The position numbers were made by a program, and so were the translations under genes. Positions 52,258 through 60,294 of a DNA stretch of 64,000 nt are shown here, one piece after another. The notes under the pieces are model-generated. The model was given only the letters and a program-made list of their open reading frames with translations. It was not told where the DNA came from and ran no database searches. The stretch lies in NCBI GenBank assembly GCA_963770045.1, contig CAVYOD010000012.1:62001-126000 (forward strand), in the 5' to 3' direction. How positions within the stretch are numbered: the stretch's first letter is position 1; each line of letters opens with the position of its first letter. The DNA is from CAVYOD01 sp963770045 (GTDB lineage: Bacteria; Acidobacteriota; Aminicenantia; Aminicenantales; CAVYOD01).

Positions 52258-53070
52258 ATGGCTGAACCAAAACGCACTCAAGGACGCTTATCCATCAGGT
52301 CGGTGGGAGAAGTCTTTTCCTTCTTTCTTTTTCTGGGGAGGAGGGCTAAGAAGACAAAGGTCTTTTTCTTTCTGAGTCTTTTGCCCGTTGCCCTGGTCCT
52401 GGTCATCAAGGCCAATCAGATTCTGAGCTCGAATCCTTCCGTCTCGGTGACGTCCGTCTTCTCCAACATTCTCATGGTTTTTGACCTGCAGTTCCTGGTT
52501 CTCATCTTGGCCCTTTTCTATGGAACCTCGGTCTGCTCCGAGGAGCTGGAAGGAAAGACCCTTCCCTACCTGGCGACAAGGCCCATCCCGAAGTCGGCCA
52601 TCATCTTGGGCAAGTATGCCGCTTACACCCTTCTCATTGTCATCATGATGGCCATCAGCCTGATTTTGTCTTTTATGATCTTGAACAGCAGCAGGCTTCT
52701 GATGGTCTCTCTTTATCCGGAGTTGCTGAGGTATTTGGGAGTCCTTGTCCTTGGGCTAATCTGCTATACGGCTTTTTTTACCCTGTTGGGAACAATCTTG
52801 AAGAAAGCGATTTTGCTCGGGCTGGTCTTTGGTTTCGGCTGGGAGAGTGTTATCCAGTATTTTCCGGGCTCAACCCAGCGCTTCTCGATCGTCCACTATC
52901 TGAAGTCTCTTTTGCCTTCTTATCCGAGCGGAGGTTTTTCCTTTCTTCTCTTCCGGCTCGAACCGACTCGACCCGGATTCGCTCTCCTGGCGCTCGCACT
53001 GCTGACGGCTGCTTTCCTCGCCCTGGCCTGCCTCGCCTTTACCTATAAAGAATATATTTTCGAGGACTAG
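52258..53070 (+). CDS. ABC-2 type transporter permease
   Basis: 270 residues, about six helices: VFFFLSLLPVALVLVIK, NILMVFDLQFLVLILALFYG, then the family hallmark SVCSEELEGKTLPYLATRPI, AYTLLIVIMMAISLILSFMI, and LALALLTAAFLALACLAFTY near the end. Partner of the preceding ATPase. Start ATG 52258. It converges with the next gene; the two stop codons share the palindromic CTAG and overlap by 4 bases. Confidence 0.9.
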   Translation: MAEPKRTQGRLSIRSVGEVFSFFLFLGRRAKKTKVFFFLSLLPVALVLVIKANQILSSNPSVSVTSVFSNILMVFDLQFLVLILALFYGTSVCSEELEGKTLPYLATRPIPKSAIILGKYAAYTLLIVIMMAISLILSFMILNSSRLLMVSLYPELLRYLGVLVLGLICYTAFFTLLGTILKKAILLGLVFGFGWESVIQYFPGSTQRFSIVHYLKSLLPSYPSGGFSFLLFRLEPTRPGFALLALALLTAAFLALACLAFTYKEYIFED

Positions 53071-54092
53071 TCTTTTTTCTCTTCTTTTTTCTCTTCCGCC
53101 TGAGGCTGCATCATTCCCTTCATCTTCTGTTCCGCCGTCGCCTTGAACTTGTCGATCAGTTCTTCGGGAACGTTAGCGGAGATCTCGACATGATCCGGGC
53201 CGGAGCCGATCTCGATTCTGCCGAGCAGGTCGGCGATGTTCGGGTCTTTCGCGGCGGCTCCTGCCCCGAGCGTCTTCAATCCGTTCAACAGGTCAGCCAG
53301 TCCCTTGTTCTTTTTTTCGTCGCCGCCGCTCGTCCTGATCTTAGCCTGAAAGGCTTTGTCGGAATAATCAAAAGAGAGGGTCAAGGAGGTGACGCCTTCG
53401 AGAGCGCTGAGCATCGGGTTCTTGGCGGCAAGCTCTTTGGTCATCTCCGGTGGAAAGAGGAAAGCGCTCCAGACCATGGCCTCCTTTTTGGTGTTCTTGA
53501 GGACGGCGGCCAGCTCAACGTTCTTGAGGACGCTCTCGGCTTTTTTCTGGAAAACGTCGATGACCGCCTTGACGGTCTTCTCGTTTCCGAGCACGATGTT
53601 GGAGTCGTCGAGGAAAGCCCCGCAACCCGGCTTGCCTGATCCTCCTTCCAAGTTGCCGGTATACAGAGTGACGCCGCTGTATGTTTGCTCCTGCATCTCC
53701 TTGCCATGTTTCTTGAGCGCGGCCATGAGCGTATCTTTGTTATACCTCAGGTTGGCAACGATTGCGGGCTCCGGTTCCTTCTTCCCGGCCATTTGACCCA
53801 TGATGCCTACGGCCACGAAGTAGAGGTCCTTCTGGGGGTCGATTCCAGATTCTTTGACGAATTCCTGGTATTTTTCGGCATTCTTGGGGTCTTTGATGGC
53901 CTTATCGACAAATTCCGTCGTCAGGATCCTGTGCAGATCCATCATGACTACACCTCGGGATTCCTTAGGAAGAAGGTTGAGCATGGATTCGGCCTTGGCG
54001 GAACCCGCCTTGGGTGCGCCGGCCTTGCCGCAGGACACGGCTGAGAAAGCGGCAAATAGGATGATGAGTCCAAAAACGGTGAATTTTCTCAT
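53067..54092 (-). CDS. Predicted lipoprotein, function unknown
   Basis: 341 residues. The N-terminus MRKFTVFGLIILFAAFSAVS followed by Cys21 is a lipoprotein signal. The mature part has repeated alpha/beta blocks (LLPKESRGVVMMDLHRILTT, YFVAVGIMGQMAGKKEPEPA, GAFLDDSNIVLGNEKTVKAV) recalling DUF3352-like proteins, and a lysine/glutamate-rich tail. No catalytic motif is seen. AGGAGG lies ahead of ATG 54092. Confidence 0.8.
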   Translation of the reverse strand: MRKFTVFGLIILFAAFSAVSCGKAGAPKAGSAKAESMLNLLPKESRGVVMMDLHRILTTEFVDKAIKDPKNAEKYQEFVKESGIDPQKDLYFVAVGIMGQMAGKKEPEPAIVANLRYNKDTLMAALKKHGKEMQEQTYSGVTLYTGNLEGGSGKPGCGAFLDDSNIVLGNEKTVKAVIDVFQKKAESVLKNVELAAVLKNTKKEAMVWSAFLFPPEMTKELAAKNPMLSALEGVTSLTLSFDYSDKAFQAKIRTSGGDEKKNKGLADLLNGLKTLGAGAAAKDPNIADLLGRIEIGSGPDHVEISANVPEELIDKFKATAEQKMKGMMQPQAEEKKEEKKD

Positions 54093-54208
54093 ATCATGAC
54101 CTCCTCTTCTAATATACGATTTTTCCCTGGTCAGAGTTTATTCAATTCGAATATACCAAAAAACAGGCGTCTTATTCAAATGGTTTTTCTGGGAGTTCCG
54201 CGCAAAAT

Positions 54209-54324
54209 CGTCTATCCGGTCTGTCTCGTCATATCGTCTTCTCGTCAAAAAACAAGAAAAGGCATAAGAAATCAACTACGTTCTTTTGCTCTTGACGAAA
54301 TCAGACGGGCTGACGAGATAGACG
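54209..54324. repeat. Family B arrays in both orientations
   Basis: 54209-54247 holds ATCGTCTAT, GTCTCGTC, ATATCGTC and TTCTCGTC; 54306-54324 holds TGACGAGAT-AGACG on the opposite strand. Together they form an inverted pair in the gap between divergent genes; no gene is seen there. Confidence 0.55.
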
Positions 54325-54333
54325 TCTTTGCTG

Positions 54334-54361
54334 TTGTCAAACGCCTTTTCTTTAGTATAAA
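54334..54361 (+). promoter_or_regulatory. Sigma70 promoter for the M24 peptidase
   Basis: TTGTCA (54334-54339), 16-base spacer, TATAAA (54356-54361); GGAGG precedes ATG 54385. Confidence 0.5.
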
Positions 54362-54384
54362 TTAGGGCGCGACGGGGAGGAAAC

Positions 54385-55701
54385 ATGAAACACGCAAAAA
54401 ATGCTGTCCTTTTGGCTTTGTTTCTCTTTGGGATCTTTTTGACACCTCTCGGCTCAGCCGACGAAAGTCTGCCCTCGATTCTGGGCCTGAGAGAACAAGC
54501 CCGGCTGGTCGACGGCTGGCTTAAGATCAGGCTGCAGACGGTCCTCCCGGAGGTCATGCGCCGGGAAAAGTTGAATATGTGGGTTGTGATCTGTCGGGAG
54601 TACAACGAAGACCCCGTCTTTCTCACTCTTGTCCCATACGATGAACTGTCGGCCCGCCGCCTGACCATGCTCGTTTTTATTGATCGCGGAAAAGAAGGAA
54701 TCGAGAAGCTGGCCGTCAGCCGCTACGGGATCGGCGACTTCTATAAAGGCGTTTGGAACCCTGAAAAGCAGGATCAATGGCAGTGCCTGGCCAAGGTGAT
54801 CCAGGAACGAAACCCCGAGAAAATCGGGATCAACGAGTCAGAGACATTTGCCTTCGGCGACGGACTCTCAGCCTCACTCAAAAAAAACCTTGTCCAAGCC
54901 ATCGGTCCCCAGTATGCCTCGCGCCTTCAGAACGCCGAACGAGTCGCGGTGGGCTGGTTGGAGAAACGGATTCCCGAGGAGCTTGAAGTCTATCCTCATA
55001 TCGTGGCCATTGCCCACCGCATCATTGCCGAGGCTTTTTCCGACAAGGTCATAACCCCTGGCGTGACGACGACGGAGGACGTGGTCTGGTGGATAAGAGA
55101 ACGGATCCGCGGGCGTGGACTCTCGACCTGGTTTCATCCTTCTATCTCCATCCAGCGGCTCAAAGAAGGCGAACCCAAGGACAAAGTCATCCACCGGGGC
55201 GACCTTCTTCATTGTGATGTCGGCATCAACTATCTCCATCTCAATACTGACACGCAGGAACACGCCTATGTTCTGAAGGAAGGCGAAGAAGACTGCCCGG
55301 CGGGCCTTAAAGGGGCGTTGGCCCAAGGGAACAAGCTCCAGGACATATTGATCGCTGAGTTTAAGGAAGGGAAGACGGGGAACGAAATCCTGGCGGCGGC
55401 CCTGAAAAAGGCAAAAGAGCAGGGTCTCAAACCGTCGATTTATACCCATCCCCTGGGCTTTCATGGCCACGCGGCCGGTCCGACGATCGGGCTCTGGGAC
55501 AAGCAGGGCGGCGTTCCCGGCCAAGGCGATTACCCACTTTATCCTGAAACCTGCCATTCCATCGAGCTCAATGTCAGGGCAAGCGTGCCGGAGTGGGAGA
55601 ATCAGGAGGTCGTGATCGCTCTCGAGCAGGACGCTGTCGTCACCACAAATGGAACCCATTTCCTGGATGGCCGCCAAACAAAAATGCGAATCATAAGATA
55701 G
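54385..55701 (+). CDS. M24-family (Xaa-Pro type) metallopeptidase, exported
   Basis: 438 residues. A signal peptide (AVLLALFLFGIFLTPLGSA) precedes a creatinase-type N-domain and the pita-bread catalytic domain. The five metal ligands are recognisable: Asp in LLHCDVGINYL, Asp in LNTDTQEHA, His in GFHGHAAGPTIG, Glu in CHSIELNV and Glu in VIALEQDAVV. It probably trims prolyl peptides in the periplasm, in line with the S9 peptidase at 32 kb. A family A repeat begins at its stop. Confidence 0.9.
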   Translation: MKHAKNAVLLALFLFGIFLTPLGSADESLPSILGLREQARLVDGWLKIRLQTVLPEVMRREKLNMWVVICREYNEDPVFLTLVPYDELSARRLTMLVFIDRGKEGIEKLAVSRYGIGDFYKGVWNPEKQDQWQCLAKVIQERNPEKIGINESETFAFGDGLSASLKKNLVQAIGPQYASRLQNAERVAVGWLEKRIPEELEVYPHIVAIAHRIIAEAFSDKVITPGVTTTEDVVWWIRERIRGRGLSTWFHPSISIQRLKEGEPKDKVIHRGDLLHCDVGINYLHLNTDTQEHAYVLKEGEEDCPAGLKGALAQGNKLQDILIAEFKEGKTGNEILAAALKKAKEQGLKPSIYTHPLGFHGHAAGPTIGLWDKQGGVPGQGDYPLYPETCHSIELNVRASVPEWENQEVVIALEQDAVVTTNGTHFLDGRQTKMRIIR

Positions 55702-55735
55702 TGAGAAGTGAGCTGTGAGCACTGAGCAGTGAGTA
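55701..55735. repeat. GTGAGCA heptamer repeat (family A)
   Basis: GTGAGAA-GTGAGCT-GTGAGCA-CTGAGCA-GTGAGTA, filling the whole gap between the M24 and nitroreductase genes. A possible GTG start for the nitroreductase (55729) lies inside it. Confidence 0.7.
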
Positions 55736-55743
55736 AAGAAACA

Positions 55744-56301
55744 ATGATTTTAACACCATTTCAGGAGCTCGTCCGGAGCCGAAGAAGCATCCGGAAGTAC
55801 CTCGACAAACCCGTCGAAAGGGAAAAGATTCTGGCCTGTATCGAGGCGGCCCGTTTGGCACCGTCGGCCAGCCATGTCCAACCCTGGCGCTACTTGATCA
55901 TTGACGACCCAGCGATAAAAGAGAAGTTCGCCGAAAAGGTCTTTTCCGGGATCTATTCTCCGACCCGTTTCGCCGCCCGCGCCCCCGTTCTGATCCTCTT
56001 CTTAGCCCGTCCCGATGTCCTGGCCAACCGCCTGGGCAAACAGGTCCAGGGAGTCTCTTTTTATCTTATCGACAGCGGCATCGCTGGAGAGCACATTGTG
56101 CTTCAAGCCGAGGAGCTGGGCCTGGGAACGTGCTGGATCGGCTGGTTCAGCCTCAAAAAAGCGCGTCGCTTTTTTCGAATCCCCCGCAAATACAAGATCG
56201 TGGTCATGATGGCCATGGGCTACCACGATAAAGCGCCGCAAGGAGAAAAAAAGAGAAAGACGCTCGAGGAGATCGCCTGGTTTAATAGGACCGAAGATTG
56301 A
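55744..56301 (+). CDS. Nitroreductase-family flavoprotein
   Basis: 185 residues from ATG 55744. The family start FQELVRSRRSIRKYLDKPVE is followed by EAARLAPSASHVQPWRYLII (FMN-binding) and AEELGLGTCWIGWF. Members reduce nitro groups, quinones or related compounds with NAD(P)H; the substrate is open. A GTG at 55729 would add five residues encoded by the family A repeat. Neither start has a good ribosome site. Confidence 0.9.
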   Translation: MILTPFQELVRSRRSIRKYLDKPVEREKILACIEAARLAPSASHVQPWRYLIIDDPAIKEKFAEKVFSGIYSPTRFAARAPVLILFLARPDVLANRLGKQVQGVSFYLIDSGIAGEHIVLQAEELGLGTCWIGWFSLKKARRFFRIPRKYKIVVMMAMGYHDKAPQGEKKRKTLEEIAWFNRTED

Positions 56302-56337
56302 GAAACGGCTTGCCATGCCTTTTTGAGGACAAAGCAG

Positions 56338-56862
56338 ATGAAAGCGCGAGTTCGGATCAGAAAGGAAACCGAATCGGATTTCGGGAAGGTCAAAGAGGTC
56401 CTCGACCTGGCTTTTGGACAGGCGGGTGAAGGGAAATTGGTAGAAAAGTTAAGGGACAATCCCGAGTTCATCCCGGAACTCTCTCTTGTCGCGGAATTCA
56501 AGAAAGAGATCATCGGTTATATTTTGTTTTTCCCTATCCGCATCAAATCAGATAAGAATGACCTTGGTTCGCTGGCCCTAGCTCCCATGGCCGTTCTGCC
56601 GAGGCACCAGAGGAGCGGCGTAGGGAAGCGACTCGTCAGAGAAGGGCTGGCCAAGGCAACGGAATTGGGGTACGGATCCGTCGTTGTTGTCGGGCATCCC
56701 CACTATTATCCGAGGTTCGGGTTTGTGCCGGCCAGCCGATGGAAGATCAAAGCCCCTTTTGAAGTGCCTGATGACGCCTTCCTTGCCCTCGAGATCGGAA
56801 AGGGAAATTTGGATGAGGCCGGCGGGCTCGTTGAGTACCCGGCTGAATTCAGGGAACTGTAA
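56338..56862 (+). CDS. GNAT-family N-acetyltransferase
   Basis: 174 residues of the YhbS type. Acetyl-CoA-binding motif A is in APMAVLPRHQRSGVGKRLVR (the R/Q-x-x-G-x-G element), preceded by ELSLVAEFKKEIIGYILFFP and followed by VVVVGHPHYYPRFGFVPAS. ATG 56338 has GAGGA eight bases upstream. The substrate is unknown. Follows the nitroreductase by 36 bases. Confidence 0.9.
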   Translation: MKARVRIRKETESDFGKVKEVLDLAFGQAGEGKLVEKLRDNPEFIPELSLVAEFKKEIIGYILFFPIRIKSDKNDLGSLALAPMAVLPRHQRSGVGKRLVREGLAKATELGYGSVVVVGHPHYYPRFGFVPASRWKIKAPFEVPDDAFLALEIGKGNLDEAGGLVEYPAEFREL

Positions 56863-56921
56863 AAGTCAAAAAAAACTCTGGCACAACTCAGCCCGTTGGG
56901 TTATATTTCTGCGAATTAGGG

Positions 56922-56927
56922 TATACT
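56922..56927 (+). promoter_or_regulatory. -10 box close to the metallophosphoesterase start
   Basis: TATACT ends 10 bases before ATG 56938; TTGGGT lies 20 bases upstream, a long spacing. If used, the RNA would start about 4 bases ahead of the ATG, which has no Shine-Dalgarno. Confidence 0.35.
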
Positions 56928-56937
56928 GGTTTTCTTA

Positions 56938-58101
56938 ATGAGGAGCCTCAGGATGGCTGTGTTTTTGATCATCGCCCTGACAATCTACGCCCTTGTCAAT
57001 TTCTACGTGCTGCGCCGCGCCTGGCAGGGTGCGGTGGGAATGGGATTGGGGCGTTCTCTCATCCTGGGCATTTTACTTTTCTTGGTGCTGGCTTATCCTG
57101 TTGCCCGTTTCCTCGAGCGAATCATCCCGGGTTGGCTGACGGAATCTCTGGACAGGCTGGGTTCTATTTATTTTGTCCTCATGTTTTACGCTTTTTTTAT
57201 CCTCCTCCTGATCGATCTTATGAGGTTGGCCAACCATTTCTTCCATTTTTTCCCAATAGCCATAACAGAGCAGCCTCAGCACGCGGCCCACTTCACATTC
57301 CTGTTTGTCCTGGCGACGGTTCTGATCATAATCATCGGAGGGGCCATTAATGCCGCTTTTCCCCGGCTCAGAAAACTCGAGATCCGGATCGATAAACCTT
57401 CCCCCGGGCTCCAGACCGTGAACATCGTCATGGCCTCGGATTTTCATCAAGGGACGATCAACCGCAATTCCCGGTTGCGGAAGATCGTCCGCAAGATCAA
57501 CAGCTTGAAGCCTGACCTCGTGGTCTTGGTGGGTGACGTGATGGACATGTATGTTCCGAGAGGGGAAGGTGAGGCCATGATCCAGACCTTCCAGCAAATC
57601 CAGGCGCCCCTGGGTGTTTTTTCGGTCACCGGGAATCATGAGTACTACAGCGGCGTCAAAAAGAACATCGATTTCTTGACCAGGGGAGGAGTGAGAGTCC
57701 TCCAGGATGAAGCGGTGAAAATCAAGGATAGCTTCTATGTCGTCGGCCGAAGAGACCGTTCGGCCCCGCGTTGGGGAGAGAAGCGGGCATCGCTGAAGGA
57801 GATTTTGGAGAATGTCGACACCCGGCTGCCGCTCATCCTGCTCGATCACCAACCGTTCCATCTTGAGGAGGCCGAGGCGGCGGGAATCGATCTCCAGCTT
57901 TCGGGGCACACCCACGCGGGTCAGCTCATTCCGATCAATTTTATTAACAAGGCGTTGTACGAGCAATACTGGGGCTACCTCCGCAAGGGGAAATCGCAGT
58001 ATTATGTTTCCTGCGGGGTGGGCACTTGGGGACCCCCGGTGCGCACGGGAAGCTGGCCCGAGATCATCCAGATCAAGCTGGCCTTCAAACCCGCCGAATA
58101 G
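56938..58101 (+). CDS. Membrane-bound metallophosphoesterase (YaeI/calcineurin-like)
   Basis: 387 residues. Four N-terminal membrane helices (about 1-140) are followed by a calcineurin-like domain. The five metal-binding blocks are in order: VMASDFHQG, VLVGDVMD, VTGNHEYYSG, LLDHQPFH and LSGHTHAGQLIP. Relatives hydrolyse lipid-linked phosphodiesters such as UDP-diacylglucosamine or act on unknown envelope substrates. The start ATG 56938 may be near the 5' end of the mRNA. Confidence 0.92.
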   Translation: MRSLRMAVFLIIALTIYALVNFYVLRRAWQGAVGMGLGRSLILGILLFLVLAYPVARFLERIIPGWLTESLDRLGSIYFVLMFYAFFILLLIDLMRLANHFFHFFPIAITEQPQHAAHFTFLFVLATVLIIIIGGAINAAFPRLRKLEIRIDKPSPGLQTVNIVMASDFHQGTINRNSRLRKIVRKINSLKPDLVVLVGDVMDMYVPRGEGEAMIQTFQQIQAPLGVFSVTGNHEYYSGVKKNIDFLTRGGVRVLQDEAVKIKDSFYVVGRRDRSAPRWGEKRASLKEILENVDTRLPLILLDHQPFHLEEAEAAGIDLQLSGHTHAGQLIPINFINKALYEQYWGYLRKGKSQYYVSCGVGTWGPPVRTGSWPEIIQIKLAFKPAE

Positions 58102-58116
58102 AGTGAAGGAGGCATG

Positions 58117-59319
58117 ATGCCTAAGAAACCTCTGATCAACAGCCATTCCCGGCCGACGACGATTTTTCTGACCGGCCTGATGTTTATATTCCTGGCCTTC
58201 ATGATCCTGGGCCAGTTTCAGAAGTCTCCGAAGATGATGGCCGCGGGCGGCGCTTATCTTATTTTCCTCACCGTTTTAACTTACCTGATCTATCGGACCG
58301 GCCGTGTCAGCCGGTACCGTTCCATCTTCTTTTCGGTTTATGCGATCGGTTTTGCCCTCAATTTCATCCCGGCTCTCCTGGAGACCCGGGGCCACATCGC
58401 CTTGACCACCCAGGACATTTCCAAGCTCAATACCCCGCTCTGTCACCTGACGATCCCCATGCTCATCCTTCCCGGGATCGTCTACGGCGTCCTAATTTTT
58501 CCGACAAAGCTATTTGCCAACATGGGCTTTTTCCCGATGTTGTTTTTATGGCTGGGAGCGACTCTTTCCCTGGGCAAGGGCTGGTGCAGCTGGGGCTGTT
58601 TTTACGGCGGGTTTGACGAATTCTTTTCCAGGCTTTTGCCCAAGAGGATGCTCTCTTCGAAAAAATTCAATTATTCCTGGCGTTGGTTTCCGTTTGCCCT
58701 GCTGGGCGTCGTAGTCATCTGGGCTTTTCTGGCTCTCGAGCCGGTGTACTGCGGCTGGCTCTGCCCGTTCAAGGCCGTGACGGAATTCGTCAAGCCGGTG
58801 AACTGGCTGATCTGGGTCCAAACGGGAATTTTTATTTTTCTGTTTCTCGGTCTCGTTGTGGGCCTGCCGCTCCTTATGAAACGGAGGACCCAGTGCGGAC
58901 TCTTCTGCCCCTTCGGCGCCTTCCAGTCTTTTGCCGGCCTGATCAACCCCTACCGGGTACGGGTCGATAAAGAAAAGTGCAACCAATGCGGCGCCTGCAC
59001 CGATCAATGTCCCACCTTTTCAATAACCAAAGAGACTCTGGCCAAGAACAAAGTCTCCATAAGCTGCACCCGCTGCGGCCGGTGCATGGAGGTCTGTCCG
59101 AGGGAAGCGATCCAGTATTCGCTCCTGGGTGTCCCGCTCCGGAAGGGAGCTGAAGACTCGTCGGGCAGCCGCCGCTTTTTCAAAGAGGTCTTTCGCCCGG
59201 ATACGCTGTTCATTTTTGGAGCCCTGCTCTTTGGGAGCATTATTTCCTCCGGCATGGTCGCTCAGTCCATCCTGAGAATCGTCCATCTCTTCCAGACGGG
59301 CTCTTTTCTGCTGAGATAG
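58117..59319 (+). CDS. NapH/NosR-type membrane polyferredoxin
   Basis: Inner-membrane electron carrier of 400 residues. Six or more helices surround three cysteine pairs in CSWGCFYGG, CGWLCPFK and CGLFCPFGAF, the NapH/NosR/CcoG pattern. Two 4Fe-4S clusters follow: CNQCGACTDQCP and CTRCGRCMEVCP. It probably passes quinol electrons to a periplasmic acceptor or to the TauE-like protein encoded next. AAGGAGG lies four bases ahead of ATG 58117 (ATG 58114 is also possible). First of three closely spaced genes. Confidence 0.9.
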   Translation: MPKKPLINSHSRPTTIFLTGLMFIFLAFMILGQFQKSPKMMAAGGAYLIFLTVLTYLIYRTGRVSRYRSIFFSVYAIGFALNFIPALLETRGHIALTTQDISKLNTPLCHLTIPMLILPGIVYGVLIFPTKLFANMGFFPMLFLWLGATLSLGKGWCSWGCFYGGFDEFFSRLLPKRMLSSKKFNYSWRWFPFALLGVVVIWAFLALEPVYCGWLCPFKAVTEFVKPVNWLIWVQTGIFIFLFLGLVVGLPLLMKRRTQCGLFCPFGAFQSFAGLINPYRVRVDKEKCNQCGACTDQCPTFSITKETLAKNKVSISCTRCGRCMEVCPREAIQYSLLGVPLRKGAEDSSGSRRFFKEVFRPDTLFIFGALLFGSIISSGMVAQSILRIVHLFQTGSFLLR

Positions 59320-59328
59320 GAGAAGAAA

Positions 59329-59532
59329 ATGCCGCGCCTTAAGAATATTTTTACGAAAGCAAAGGTCAAACTGATGTATCTGGTTGCTGTGCTGTTGATT
59401 GTCCTGATTCCGCTTTTGTTCTTCGCCTTCGGGTCGGGATTGACGGAAAAACTGGGCAAAAAGATTCCGATCAGGGAAGGGACTTTTGACTCCAAAACCG
59501 GCTCTCTCAAGCTGACCAAGCCTTCCCGCTGA
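59329..59532 (+). CDS. Small single-pass membrane protein, function unknown
   Basis: 67 residues with one hydrophobic helix (LMYLVAVLLIVLIPLLFFAF) and a basic C-terminal tail. AGGAGAAG precedes ATG 59329. It is placed between the polyferredoxin and the TauE-like gene with gaps of 9 and 6 bases, so it is probably a small subunit of the same system. Confidence 0.75.
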   Translation: MPRLKNIFTKAKVKLMYLVAVLLIVLIPLLFFAFGSGLTEKLGKKIPIREGTFDSKTGSLKLTKPSR

Positions 59533-59538
59533 GGGCCG

Positions 59539-60156
59539 ATGTTCGAACCGGTTCTCAAGGCTCTCCTGCTCGGCCTTTCCACGGGCGCGGTCTGCCTGGG
59601 CTATTGCGCCCCGGTGTTTCTTCCCTTGATGCTGGCCGAGGAGAGGAAGACCTTCCGCGCGAAGCTCATGCCTTTCCTTCAGTTCATCGCCGGCCGTTTC
59701 ATCGCCTATCTCGTCTTTGGCTTGATTGTGGGCTGGGCGGGAGCCCGATTCGGCTCAAAAAGCCCCGATCTTGTCATCGGCCTCTCTTTCCTGGGGTTGG
59801 CCGTCCTCATGGTGCTCTACGGACTGCAGGGAGGCTTTCCAAACCTGAGTTTGTGCAAGGCTCTTTCGCCTTTTTGGCAGAAAGCGCGGGCCCCCTTTCT
59901 CTTCGGCATGTTCATGGGCTTCAACTTTTGTCCGCCCTTCCTGGCCGCCTTTGCAGATGTGTTTGTTGCCGGGAGGATCTGGTATGGCCTCATCTTCTTT
60001 TTCGTCTTTTTCCTGGTGACCTCGGTTTTCCTCGTTCCCTATTTATTTGTGGGCTATCTGTCTTCGTCCGCGACTCTGCGTACCATCGCCCGGTTCGCCG
60101 CCCTCATCACCGGGGTGCTTTTTCTTTTCTTCGGCCTGGCCAGGATCTTCTCTTGA
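59539..60156 (+). CDS. TauE/SafE- or CcdA-like membrane protein
   Basis: 205 residues, six helices. Cysteine-containing elements occur in the first helix (STGAVCLGYCAPVFLPLML) and the fourth (FMGFNFCPPFLAAFADVF), a symmetrical pattern as in DsbD/CcdA-type and sulfite-exporter-type proteins. With the polyferredoxin upstream, a role in moving electrons or sulfur compounds across the membrane is a reasonable guess. The TGA stop is the first triplet of a family B repeat (TGACGAGA). Confidence 0.8.
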   Translation: MFEPVLKALLLGLSTGAVCLGYCAPVFLPLMLAEERKTFRAKLMPFLQFIAGRFIAYLVFGLIVGWAGARFGSKSPDLVIGLSFLGLAVLMVLYGLQGGFPNLSLCKALSPFWQKARAPFLFGMFMGFNFCPPFLAAFADVFVAGRIWYGLIFFFVFFLVTSVFLVPYLFVGYLSSSATLRTIARFAALITGVLFLFFGLARIFS

Positions 60157-60199
60157 CGAGACGACGAGAAAGACTGAGATAGACGAGATGGACGAACTT
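60154..60199. repeat. GACGAGAT octamer repeat (family B)
   Basis: TGACGAGAC-GACGAGAAAG-ACTGAGAT-AGACGAGAT-GGACGAA units; the first TGA is the stop codon of the TauE-like gene. The cstA promoter follows within 5 bases. Confidence 0.7.
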
Positions 60200-60203
60200 C
60201 GAT

Positions 60204-60232
60204 TTGACAGAAATATTTCCCTCTGGTATAAG
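60204..60232 (+). promoter_or_regulatory. Promoter for cstA, near-identical to the glycosidase promoter
   Basis: TTGACA (60204-60209), 17-base spacer, TATAAG (60227-60232). The spacer GAAATATTTCCCTCTGG matches that at 62172-62188 at 15 of 17 positions. Leader about 56 bases. Confidence 0.72.
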
Positions 60233-60294
60233 CTGTGAATCTAAGCCCAGAAGGTTGGACGCCAGGTGTATAATGGAACGAGGATAAACCAAGC

